64,000 bases of DNA from Micromonospora sp. C28SCA-DRY-2 (GTDB lineage Bacteria > Actinomycetota > Actinomycetes > Mycobacteriales > Micromonosporaceae). The stretch is taken from positions 124,001 through 188,000 of the forward strand of contig NZ_JAUMKD010000005.1 in the NCBI RefSeq assembly GCF_030519475.1, given 5' to 3'. This document shows, piece after piece, positions 52,583 to 59,347 of the stretch; the first letter of the stretch is position 1; each line of letters starts with the position of its first letter. The notes below the pieces were generated by a model, which had not been told where the DNA came from, searched no databases, and was given only the letters and a program-made list of their open reading frames with translations. The position numbers and the translations under genes are program-made.

Positions 52583-53386
52583 ATGCTCTTCACCCCGCGT
52601 ACGCCCCGGGTGGTGGCCGCCCGCCGGTTGCAGCGCCGCCGGGACCGCGAGGCCACCGGCCGGTTCCTGGCCGAGGGGCCGCAGGCGGTCCGCGAGGCCC
52701 TGGCCCGGCCCGGGGTGGTCGCCGAGCTGTTCGGCACCCCGGCCGCGCTGGACCGGCACGCCGACCTGGTCGCCCTGGCCACCGGCGGTGGTGTGCCGGT
52801 CTCCCCGGTGACCGAGGACGCGCTCACCGGGCTCGCCGAGACCGTCGCCCCGCAAGGGCTGGTGGCGGTCTGCCGGCACCTCGACGTGCCGCTGGACCGG
52901 GCGCTGGCCGCGGCGCCCCGGCTGGTCGCCGTGCTCGCCGAGATCCGCGACCCGGGCAACGCCGGCACCGTGCTACGCACCGCCGACGCCGCCGGGGCGA
53001 GCGCGGTGGTCTTCGCCGGCGACGCCGTCGACCCGTACAACGGCAAGTGCGTGCGGGCCTCCGCCGGCAGCCTCTTCCACGTCGACGTGGTCCGCGCGGC
53101 CGACCCGCCGGCCGTGGTCGCGGCGCTGCGCGCCGCCGGGCTCACCGTCCTCGCCACCACCGGCTACGGCGCGGACGACCTGGACGACCTCGCCGACGCC
53201 GGCCGGCTGGCCGCACCCACCGCGTGGCTCTTCGGCTCGGAGGCGCACGGGCTGCCCGAGGCGCTCACCGCCGCCGCCGACGCCCGGGTGCGGGTGCCGC
53301 TGCACGGGCGCGCGGAGAGCCTGAACCTGGCTGCGGCAGCGGCCGTCTGCCTGTACGCTTCAGCGAGAGCACAGCGGCGGCCGTGA
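52583..53386 (+). CDS. SpoU/TrmH-family RNA 2'-O-methyltransferase
   Basis: A 267-residue enzyme. The N-terminal substrate domain (ARRLQRRRDREATGRFLAEG) is followed by the SPOUT knot: IRDPGNAGTVLRTADAAGAS (motif 1, Asn/Arg), WLFGSEAHGLPEALT (motif 2) and RAESLNLAAAAAVCLYA (motif 3). GAGG 5 bp before the ATG supports this start; an ATG 15 bp upstream also fits. It sits between rplT and pheS as in many bacteria. Target probably a ribose in rRNA or tRNA. Confidence 0.85.
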   Translation: MLFTPRTPRVVAARRLQRRRDREATGRFLAEGPQAVREALARPGVVAELFGTPAALDRHADLVALATGGGVPVSPVTEDALTGLAETVAPQGLVAVCRHLDVPLDRALAAAPRLVAVLAEIRDPGNAGTVLRTADAAGASAVVFAGDAVDPYNGKCVRASAGSLFHVDVVRAADPPAVVAALRAAGLTVLATTGYGADDLDDLADAGRLAAPTAWLFGSEAHGLPEALTAAADARVRVPLHGRAESLNLAAAAAVCLYASARAQRRP

Positions 53387-53429
53387 CCCGGCCGTCCGAG
53401 GCACAGATCGCAGGGGAGAGCGTCCGCCC

Positions 53430-53521
53430 ATGAACGCGCCACGGCGTTCGTTTAGCCAGCCCGCCGGTGTCGGCGGGCGGCGGGCCTGACCTGCTCTCCG
53501 CGCAACTCCCACCGGCGGGCT
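53430..53521 (+). promoter_or_regulatory. Possible attenuator-like leader upstream of pheS
   Basis: AGCCCGCCGGTG (53458-53469) can pair either with nearby CGGCGGGC, an 8-bp stem, or with CACCGGCGGGCT (53510-53521), a perfect 12-bp match. The two folds exclude each other. A 19-codon frame (53430-53489), containing one rare TTT Phe codon, runs across the first arm. It is only suggestive: leader peptides of pheST normally hold many Phe codons, and a TAGACT -10 lies downstream of it. Confidence 0.25.
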
Positions 53522-53541
53522 GCGGCACAGCCGCGCGTCCG

Positions 53542-53547
53542 TAGACT
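53542..53547 (+). promoter_or_regulatory. TAGACT -10 element of pheS
   Basis: TAGACT, the same hexamer as before efp and def, lies 53 bp before the chosen pheS ATG. No clear -35. Confidence 0.38.
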
Positions 53548-53600
53548 CGCTTCGCCGGCCCGTGAGGGCTGGCGCCGCCGTGAGGGAGTGCCCGTACGCC

Positions 53601-54701
53601 ATGAGCTACCGCAACGATCCGTACGACCCGAAGCAGGTCGCCCTGCTCGACCCGGCCGCCCTGGCCGAGGCCGTGGCCGCCGCCGAGAAGACGTTCGCCG
53701 CGGCCGGTGACCCCGACGCGCTGACCGCGCTGCGCCCGGCGCACCTCGGCGACCGGGCCCCGGTGTCCCTGGCCCGCCGGGAGATCGGCGCGTTGCCGCC
53801 GGCCGCGAAGGCCGACGCCGGCAAGCGGGTCAACGAGGCCCGCCGCGCCATCGAGACCGCGTACGCCGCCCGCCAGGAGATCCTGGAACGGGAGCAGGCC
53901 GAGCGGGTGCTGGTGGAGGAGCGCGTCGACGTGACGCTGCCCTACGACCGGCGTCCCCGCGGCGCCCGGCACCCGATCAGCACGCTGATGGAGCAGATCA
54001 GCGACCTGTTCATCGGGATGGGCTACGAGGTGGCCGAGGGGCCCGAGATCGAGCTGGAGTGGACCAACTTCGACGCCCTCAACATCCCGGCCGACCACCC
54101 GGCCCGCGGCCTGATGGACACCTTCCACATCGCACCGGCCGGCGGATCCGCCCCGGCGGCCGGCGATCAGGCGGGCTCCGGTCTGGTGCTGCGCACCCAC
54201 ACCTCGCCGGTGCAGGCGCGCACCATGCTGACCCGCCAGCCGCCGATCTACGTGGTGGTGCCCGGCCGGGTCTACCGCACGGACGAACTCGACGCCACCC
54301 ACGCGCCGGTCTTCCACCAGGTCGAGGGCCTGGTGGTGGACAAGGGCATCACGATGGCGCACCTGCGCGGCACGCTGGACCACTTCGCCCGGGCCATGTT
54401 CGGCGAGGGCGCGAAGACCCGCTGGCGCCCGCACTACTTCCCGTTCACCGAGCCGTCCGCCGAGTTCGACGTCTGGTTCCCGGAGCACCGGGACGGGCCG
54501 CAGTGGGTCGAGTGGGGCGGCTGCGGCATGGTCAACCCGCGGGTGCTGCGCGCCTGCGGCATCGACCCGGAGGTCTACTCCGGATTCGCGTTCGGCATGG
54601 GCATCGACCGGACGGTGATGGTCCGGCACGGGGTCAGCGACATGCGGGACCTGGCCGAGGGCGACGCGCGGTTCACCCGCGCGTACGGGGTCGAGGCGTA
54701 G
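53601..54701 (+). CDS. pheS: Phenylalanyl-tRNA synthetase alpha subunit
   Basis: The 366-residue protein has the N-terminal coiled-coil arm (about 15-110) that contacts tRNA, and the class II catalytic core. HPISTLMEQISDLFIGMGYE and EIELEWTNFDALNIPADHPA precede motif 2 (RVYRTDELDATHAPVFHQVE); motif 3 is FAFGMGIDRTVM. GAGGGAG lies 12 bp before the ATG. An in-frame GTG at 53580 is a possible alternative. Confidence 0.95.
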   Translation: MSYRNDPYDPKQVALLDPAALAEAVAAAEKTFAAAGDPDALTALRPAHLGDRAPVSLARREIGALPPAAKADAGKRVNEARRAIETAYAARQEILEREQAERVLVEERVDVTLPYDRRPRGARHPISTLMEQISDLFIGMGYEVAEGPEIELEWTNFDALNIPADHPARGLMDTFHIAPAGGSAPAAGDQAGSGLVLRTHTSPVQARTMLTRQPPIYVVVPGRVYRTDELDATHAPVFHQVEGLVVDKGITMAHLRGTLDHFARAMFGEGAKTRWRPHYFPFTEPSAEFDVWFPEHRDGPQWVEWGGCGMVNPRVLRACGIDPEVYSGFAFGMGIDRTVMVRHGVSDMRDLAEGDARFTRAYGVEA

Positions 54702-54741
54702 GGCGATGCGGGTACGAGTTACGGAGACGGTGGTCTGAGTC

Positions 54742-57288
54742 ATGCGAGTTTCTGTCAGTTGGCTGCGGGAGTACGTCGACCTCCCCGCCGACCTGCCCAC
54801 CGGCGATCTGGAGCAGGCCCTGGTCGACCTCGGCATCGAGGTCGAGTCCGTGGTGGACCTGCGGGCGAGCGTCACCGGCCCGCTGGTGGTCGGTGAGGTC
54901 CGCGAGATCGAGGAGCTGACCGGCTTCAAGAAGCCGATCCGGTTCTGCCGGGTCGACGTCGGGAACGCCAACGGCACCGGCGAGCCGCAGGAGATCGTCT
55001 GCGGGGCGACCAACTTCGCCCCCGGCGACCGGGTCGTGGTGATCCTCCCCGGCGGCGTGCTGCCCGGCGGCTTCGCCATCGGCGCCCGCAAGACCTACGG
55101 CCGCAACTCCAACGGCATGATCTGCTCGGCCCGCGAGCTGGGGCTCGGCGACGACCACTCCGGCATCCTGGTGCTGCCGCCGGACAGCCCGGCCAAGCCG
55201 GGTGACGACGCGCGGCCCGTGGTGGGGCTCGACGACGTCGTGGTCGAGGTGGAGATCACCCCGGACCGGGGGTACGCGCTGAGCGTGCGCGGCCTGGCCC
55301 GGGAGCTGTCGCACGCGCTCGGCGTGCCGTTCCGCGACCCGGGCCTGGCGCCCGCGCCCGGCGGCACCGAGGCGCCGGCGTACCCGGTCCAGGTGCGCGA
55401 CACGGTCGGCTGCGACCGGTTCGCCGCCCGGATGGTGCGCGGCGTCGACCCGACCGCGCAGAGCCCGGAGTGGATGCAGCGCCGGCTCACCCAGGCCGGC
55501 GTGCGGGCCATCTCGCTGGCGGTCGACATCACCAACTACGTGATGCTCGAACTCGGCCAGCCGATGCACGCCTTCGACGCCGACCGGATCACCGGTCCGC
55601 TGGTGGTGCGCCGCGCCGAGCCGGGCGAGAAGCTGACCACGCTGGACGGGGTCAGCCGGGTGCTCGCCGCCGAGGACATGGTGATCTGCGACGACACCGG
55701 TCCGATCTCGCTCGCCGCGGTGATGGGCGGCGAGACCAGCGAGGTGGTGGCCAGCACCACCAACGTGCTCTTCGAGGCCGCCCACTGGGACCCGGTGATG
55801 GTCGGCCGTACCGCCCGCCGGCACAAGCTGTTCAGCGAGGCCGCGAAGCGCTGGGAGCGGGGCGTCGACCCGGCGCTGCCGCTGGTCGCCCTGGAGCGGG
55901 CGGTCCGGCTGCTCACCGAGCACGGTGGCGGGACCGCCGGCGCGGAGATCCTGGACATCGACCACGTCCGGCCGCCCGCCCCGGTGGTGCTGCCGGTCGA
56001 CCTGCCCAGCCGGCGGGTCGGCGTGACGTACCCGCCGGCGCGGGTGGTCGCCCTGCTGGAGCAGGTCGGCTGCACGGTCATGCGGGGCACCGACCGGCTG
56101 GCCGAGGATCCGGGCGAGGTGGGCGTACCGGCCGGCGACGGGGCGGCGCTGACCGTCACCCCGCCGAGCTGGCGGCCGGACCTGCTGCACCCGGCCGACC
56201 TGGTCGAGGAGGTGGTCCGGCTCGACGGGTACGACCGGGTGCCGTCGGTGCTGCCGATGGCGCCCGCCGGCCGTGGGCTGACCTGGCAGCAGCGGCGCCG
56301 CCGGGCGGTCTCCCGGTCGCTGGCCGAGCGGGGGTACGTCGAGGTGCTCGCCCACCCGTTCGTCGCCCCCGAGCTGCCCGACCTGCTCGGCCTGCCCGCG
56401 GACGACCCGCGGCGGCGCGCGGTGCGGCTGGCCAATCCGCTGTCGGAGGAGGAGCCGCTGCTGCGCACCACGCTGCTCGGGCCGCTGCTCGGCATCGTCA
56501 AGCGCAACCTCGGCCGGGGCCTGCGTGACCTGGCGCTCTACGAGATCGGCGCGGTCTTCCAGCCGCGTCCGGGCGCCGGCCGGCCGCCCGCGATGGGGGT
56601 GGAGCACCGGCCCACCGAGGCCGAGTTCGCCGCCGCCGACGCGGTGCTGCCGCACCAGCCCCGGCACGTCGCGGTGGTGCTCACCGGTGACGTGGAGCCG
56701 GCCGGCTGGTGGGGCGCCGGGCGGGCCGCCGGCTGGGCGGACGCGATCCAGGCCGGCCGGGACGTGCTCGCCGCCGCCGACATCCCGGAGCACCGGATCG
56801 AGGTCCGGGCCGCCGAGTACGCCCCGTGGCACCCCGGTCGCTGCGCCGAGCTGCTGGTCGACGGCGAGGTCGTCGGGCACGCCGGTGAGCTGCACCCGGC
56901 GGTGGTGGCGGCGCTGGAGCTGCCCCGGCGGACCAGCGCCATGGAGCTGGACCTGGACGCCCTGCCGCCGGCCCCGGTGGCGCCCGCGCCGACCGTGTCC
57001 GGCTTCCCGCCGGCACTGATCGACGTGGCGCTGGTGGTCGACGAGTCGGTGCCCGCCGCGCAGGTGCAACGGGCTCTGGTCGAGGGCGCCGGCGAGCTGC
57101 TGGAGGGGGTGCGGTTGTTCGACGTGTACGCCTCGGAGCAGCTCGGCGCGGGCCGCAAGTCGCTGGCGTACAAGCTCACCTTCCGCGCCCCGGACCGGAC
57201 GTTGACCGTGGAGGAGGCGGTGGCCGCCCGGGACGCGGCGGTCGCCCGCGCCGCGGAGCGGTTCGGCGCCGTCCTGCGCGGCGCCTGA
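54742..57288 (+). CDS. pheT: Phenylalanyl-tRNA synthetase beta subunit
   Basis: The 848-residue protein has the usual domain order. MRVSVSWLREYVDLPADLP leads into the tRNA-binding OB domain (about 40-150: VDVGNANGTGEPQEIVCGA), then B3/B4 editing (about 215-390), the B5 DNA-binding-like domain (VDLPSRRVGVTYPPARVVAL), a non-catalytic class II-like core, and the C-terminal FDX-ACB anticodon domain (SGFPPALIDVALVVDESV). Pairs with PheS as alpha2beta2. Confidence 0.96.
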   Translation: MRVSVSWLREYVDLPADLPTGDLEQALVDLGIEVESVVDLRASVTGPLVVGEVREIEELTGFKKPIRFCRVDVGNANGTGEPQEIVCGATNFAPGDRVVVILPGGVLPGGFAIGARKTYGRNSNGMICSARELGLGDDHSGILVLPPDSPAKPGDDARPVVGLDDVVVEVEITPDRGYALSVRGLARELSHALGVPFRDPGLAPAPGGTEAPAYPVQVRDTVGCDRFAARMVRGVDPTAQSPEWMQRRLTQAGVRAISLAVDITNYVMLELGQPMHAFDADRITGPLVVRRAEPGEKLTTLDGVSRVLAAEDMVICDDTGPISLAAVMGGETSEVVASTTNVLFEAAHWDPVMVGRTARRHKLFSEAAKRWERGVDPALPLVALERAVRLLTEHGGGTAGAEILDIDHVRPPAPVVLPVDLPSRRVGVTYPPARVVALLEQVGCTVMRGTDRLAEDPGEVGVPAGDGAALTVTPPSWRPDLLHPADLVEEVVRLDGYDRVPSVLPMAPAGRGLTWQQRRRRAVSRSLAERGYVEVLAHPFVAPELPDLLGLPADDPRRRAVRLANPLSEEEPLLRTTLLGPLLGIVKRNLGRGLRDLALYEIGAVFQPRPGAGRPPAMGVEHRPTEAEFAAADAVLPHQPRHVAVVLTGDVEPAGWWGAGRAAGWADAIQAGRDVLAAADIPEHRIEVRAAEYAPWHPGRCAELLVDGEVVGHAGELHPAVVAALELPRRTSAMELDLDALPPAPVAPAPTVSGFPPALIDVALVVDESVPAAQVQRALVEGAGELLEGVRLFDVYASEQLGAGRKSLAYKLTFRAPDRTLTVEEAVAARDAAVARAAERFGAVLRGA

Positions 57289-57292
57289 GCCG

Positions 57293-57775
57293 GTGCCGCT
57301 GTTGGGCTGGCTCGCGGTGGCCGGCGCGCTCGCGTCGGCCGCCGCCGGGCTGTGGTGGGCGCGCCGGCACCTGCTGCTGGTGTCGGTGGTGGGGCGCAGC
57401 ATGGAGCCCACGCTGCGGGCCGGCGACCGGGTGCTGGCCCGGCGGGTGCCGGTGGAGCGGGTCCGCGCCGGTGACGTGGTCGTGGTGGCGGCCCCGGCGG
57501 CGATGACCGCCGGTCATCCCGGCCGGCCCGGCGACGCCGGCCCGGGCCTGCTGATCAAGCGGGCGTACGCGGTGCCCGGCGACCCGGTGCCGGTCGACCG
57601 GGTGCCGCTGCTGCGCGGGGGCGCCGACCCGGTGGTGCCGCCCGGGCGCCTGGTGGTGCTCGGCGACAATCCGCCGTACAGCTACGACTCGCGCGAGTGC
57701 GGTTACATCCCGGCGGCCGACCTGCTCGGCGTGGTGGTGCGGCCGCGGCTGCCGCGGCAGCGGCGCGCCGCGTGA
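57293..57775 (+). CDS. S26 signal peptidase-like protein
   Basis: A 160-residue protein. An N-terminal membrane helix (about 5-25) is followed by the S26 core: VVGRSMEPTLRAGDRVLARR with nucleophile Ser36, then LLIKRAYAVPGDPVP with Lys89 as general base, and VVLGDNPPYSYDSRECGYIP. This is a Ser-Lys peptidase facing outside the cell. It is shorter than housekeeping signal peptidase I (about 250-300). It starts 5 bp after pheT but stands convergent to the Cys-rich peptide gene, whose leader ends in AAA-G, a fitting AxA cleavage site. So it may be a dedicated leader peptidase; inferred. Confidence 0.8.
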   Translation: MPLLGWLAVAGALASAAAGLWWARRHLLLVSVVGRSMEPTLRAGDRVLARRVPVERVRAGDVVVVAAPAAMTAGHPGRPGDAGPGLLIKRAYAVPGDPVPVDRVPLLRGGADPVVPPGRLVVLGDNPPYSYDSRECGYIPAADLLGVVVRPRLPRQRRAA

Positions 57776-57811
57776 CCGGGGTCCGGTCCCGCGGCGCGCC
57801 CGACCCCGGTC
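57774..57811. terminator. Bidirectional hairpin between the S26 gene and the Cys-rich peptide gene
   Basis: GACCGGGGTC and GACCCCGGTC form a perfect 10-bp stem with an 18-base loop, each arm reaching into a stop codon of the convergent genes. This supports both gene ends. Confidence 0.55.
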
Positions 57812-58025
57812 AGCACAGCGAGGTCATCGTGGTGGCGCCGGCCGAGCAGTAGTAGCCGCACGAGCCGCAGGACGTCTTGCAGGCAAGGTTCTGGCTGCAC
57901 CGCTTGAAGTAGCACGTCGCGCACACCGCGCACCACGGGTCCGGCGGACAGCCGGCGGCCGCGGTCACCTTCGGCACGAACAGGCCGAGCATGCGCTCGC
58001 CCAGGTTTTCCAGCCGACGAAACAT
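57810..58025 (-). CDS. Cysteine-rich peptide precursor (candidate RiPP or disulfide-rich peptide)
   Basis: A 71-residue peptide with a very strong ribosome site (GGAGGTGATC, near-complementary to 16S rRNA) before its ATG. Residues 1-24 form a charged leader (MFRRLENLGERMLGLFVPKV, then TAAA). Residues 25-71 hold ten cysteines (26, 32, 35, 38, 43, 49, 53, 56, 60, 71), one Trp, aromatic residues and a TTMTSLC end. The AAA-G boundary fits AxA cleavage, though the leader lacks a normal hydrophobic core. Beside it are MauE- and MauD-like redox proteins; in methylamine utilisation such proteins mature a small subunit full of disulfides. It is not a known lantibiotic, and no LanM/LanB/radical-SAM enzyme is near. 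Product and activity unknown. Confidence 0.75.
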   Translation of the reverse strand: MFRRLENLGERMLGLFVPKVTAAAGCPPDPWCAVCATCYFKRCSQNLACKTSCGSCGYYCSAGATTMTSLC

Positions 58026-58059
58026 CTGATCACCTCCCTCGCCACGTCGGATGTGACGG

Positions 58060-58090
58060 ACCGTACGGCGGTCGGTTACAGCGGGATACA
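58060..58090 (-). promoter_or_regulatory. SARP-type promoter of the Cys-rich peptide gene
   Basis: Read on the minus strand: TGTATCC (58090-58084), 3 bp, TGTAACC (58080-58074), 8 bp, then TACGGT (58065-58060) as -10. SARP activators bind heptamer direct repeats whose downstream copy ends 8 bp before the -10. Here the repeat period is 10 instead of the usual 11. The expected start of transcription lies about 28 nt before the peptide ATG. Confidence 0.6.
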
Positions 58091-58128
58091 TCGTGCGCCC
58101 CGGGAGCCGGCCGAGCGGCCGTCGCCGA

Positions 58129-58160
58129 TGTATCCCGGGTGTATCCCCGGCTCCTACCGT
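58129..58160 (+). promoter_or_regulatory. SARP-type promoter of the mauE-tlpA-ABC operon
   Basis: TGTATCCCGGG and TGTATCCCCGG stand in tandem with an exact 11-bp period (heptamers TGTATCC at 58129 and 58140). Eight bases after the second heptamer comes TACCGT (58155-58160). That is the textbook spacing for activation by SARP proteins. The heptamers match those on the opposite strand for the peptide gene. Confidence 0.68.
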
Positions 58161-58194
58161 GTGCCTGCCCCGATCCGAGCGCAGGGAGGCGCCG

Positions 58195-58767
58195 ATGCGG
58201 TACGTCGAGGTCGCCGGCCGGCTGACGCTGGCCCTGGTGTTCCTGGCGGCGGTCGTCGGCAAGGTACGCGGCCGGGCGGCGTTCGCCGAGTTCGCCCGCT
58301 CCGTCGACCAGTTCGGGCTGCTGCCCAAGGCGGGGGTGGCGGCGGCCGCGTACCTCGCCGTGGCGGCCGAGGCGGCGGTCGTCGGGCTGCTCGCCGTGCC
58401 GGCCACGGTGCCGGCCGGCTACGCCGTGGCGACCGGCCTGCTCGGCGTGCTCAGCGCGGCGATCGTGGCGGCCGTCCGCCGGGGTCGCCGGCCGGCGTGC
58501 CGCTGCTTCGGCGCCGGTGGGGCACCGCTCGGCGGCCGGCACGTGCTGCGCAACGCGGTGCTGCTGGCGGTCGCCGGTTTCGGCGGGGCGGTGTTCGCGC
58601 TGGCGCCGCCGGAGCCGCTGCGCCCGGCCGGGCTGCTGCTCGGTCTGGCCGCGGCGGTGCCGCTCGCCGCCCTGGTGATCCGCTTCGACGACCTCGCCGC
58701 GCTGTTCGCCCCCACCCCGACCCGCCGGTCGCCGGCCGCGCCCGCCGCCGGTCGCCGCCGGGGATGA
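58195..58767 (+). CDS. MauE/DoxX-like redox membrane protein
   Basis: A 190-residue protein with four or five membrane helices: YVEVAGRLTLALVFLAAVVG with GKVRG after it, YLAVAAEAAVVGLLAVPA, and AVATGLLGVLSAAIVAAV. A following PACRCFGAGG holds Cys102 and Cys104, the CxCFG motif of the MauE family. MauE proteins work with MauD in forming disulfide bonds in the methylamine dehydrogenase small subunit. GGGAGG before the ATG decides the start. First gene of the operon with the TlpA-like and ABC genes. Confidence 0.82.
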   Translation: MRYVEVAGRLTLALVFLAAVVGKVRGRAAFAEFARSVDQFGLLPKAGVAAAAYLAVAAEAAVVGLLAVPATVPAGYAVATGLLGVLSAAIVAAVRRGRRPACRCFGAGGAPLGGRHVLRNAVLLAVAGFGGAVFALAPPEPLRPAGLLLGLAAAVPLAALVIRFDDLAALFAPTPTRRSPAAPAAGRRRG

Positions 58768-58807
58768 GCCGTCCCGAGTCCGCCGTCCGTCGACCTAGGA
58801 GTGCGCC

Positions 58808-59347
58808 ATGTGGTACCTGTCCGTCGCCGTCGTCGTCGCCATCGTCCTCGGCCTGCTGAACCTGGTGCTGATGCTCGGCGTTATCCGCCGGCTGCGCGAG
58901 CACACCGAGCTGCTCGGCGACAAGCAGTCCACCCTGCCGGAGTCCATGCTGGAGGCCGGCTCGATCCCCGGCGAGTTCGTCGCCACCGACCTGCGCGGGC
59001 GTACCCACACCCGGGACGACCTGCCGCCGATGACCCTGGTGGCGTTCCTCTCGCCCGCCTGCGACCTGTGCGAGGCGCAGATCCCGGACCTGCTGGACCG
59101 GGCCCGCGAGATGCCCGGCGGGGCGGAGCACGTCTGGGTGGTGGTGGTCGGCAAGGGCCCGGAGACCGAGCCGTACGCGGCCCGCTTCGCCGACGTGGCG
59201 ACCGTCTTCATCGAGCCGGGCAACGCCCCGCTGCCGCTCGCCTTCGGGGTCAAGGGCTACCCGGCGTTCGGCCTGCTCGACGAGCGCGGCGTGGTGGCCG
59301 CCAACTCGTTCGGCATCGCCCGGTTGGACCTGCCGGTGGCGCGGTGA
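58808..59347 (+). CDS. TlpA/MauD-like membrane-anchored thioredoxin
   Basis: A 179-residue protein. A single N-terminal membrane helix (2-25) is followed by a thioredoxin-like domain outside the cell: IPGEFVATDLRGRTHTRDDL, LVAFLSPACDLCEAQIPDLL with redox pair Cys85-Cys88, and VKGYPAFGLLDERGVVA with the cis-Pro loop. This is the MauD arrangement, next to a MauE-like protein. AGGAG precedes the ATG; its stop overlaps the ABC transporter GTG. Likely role: oxidising or isomerising disulfides in the Cys-rich peptide. Confidence 0.82.
   Translation: MWYLSVAVVVAIVLGLLNLVLMLGVIRRLREHTELLGDKQSTLPESMLEAGSIPGEFVATDLRGRTHTRDDLPPMTLVAFLSPACDLCEAQIPDLLDRAREMPGGAEHVWVVVVGKGPETEPYAARFADVATVFIEPGNAPLPLAFGVKGYPAFGLLDERGVVAANSFGIARLDLPVAR

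Noticed and set aside
54673..57411. 912-codon open frame on the minus strand
   Set aside because: It is the antisense shadow of pheT, and its composition is that of reversed GC3-rich codons.
57810..58025. Lanthipeptide precursor
   Set aside because: The peptide has Cys with few Ser/Thr and no lanthionine synthetase is near; a disulfide-rich peptide fits better.
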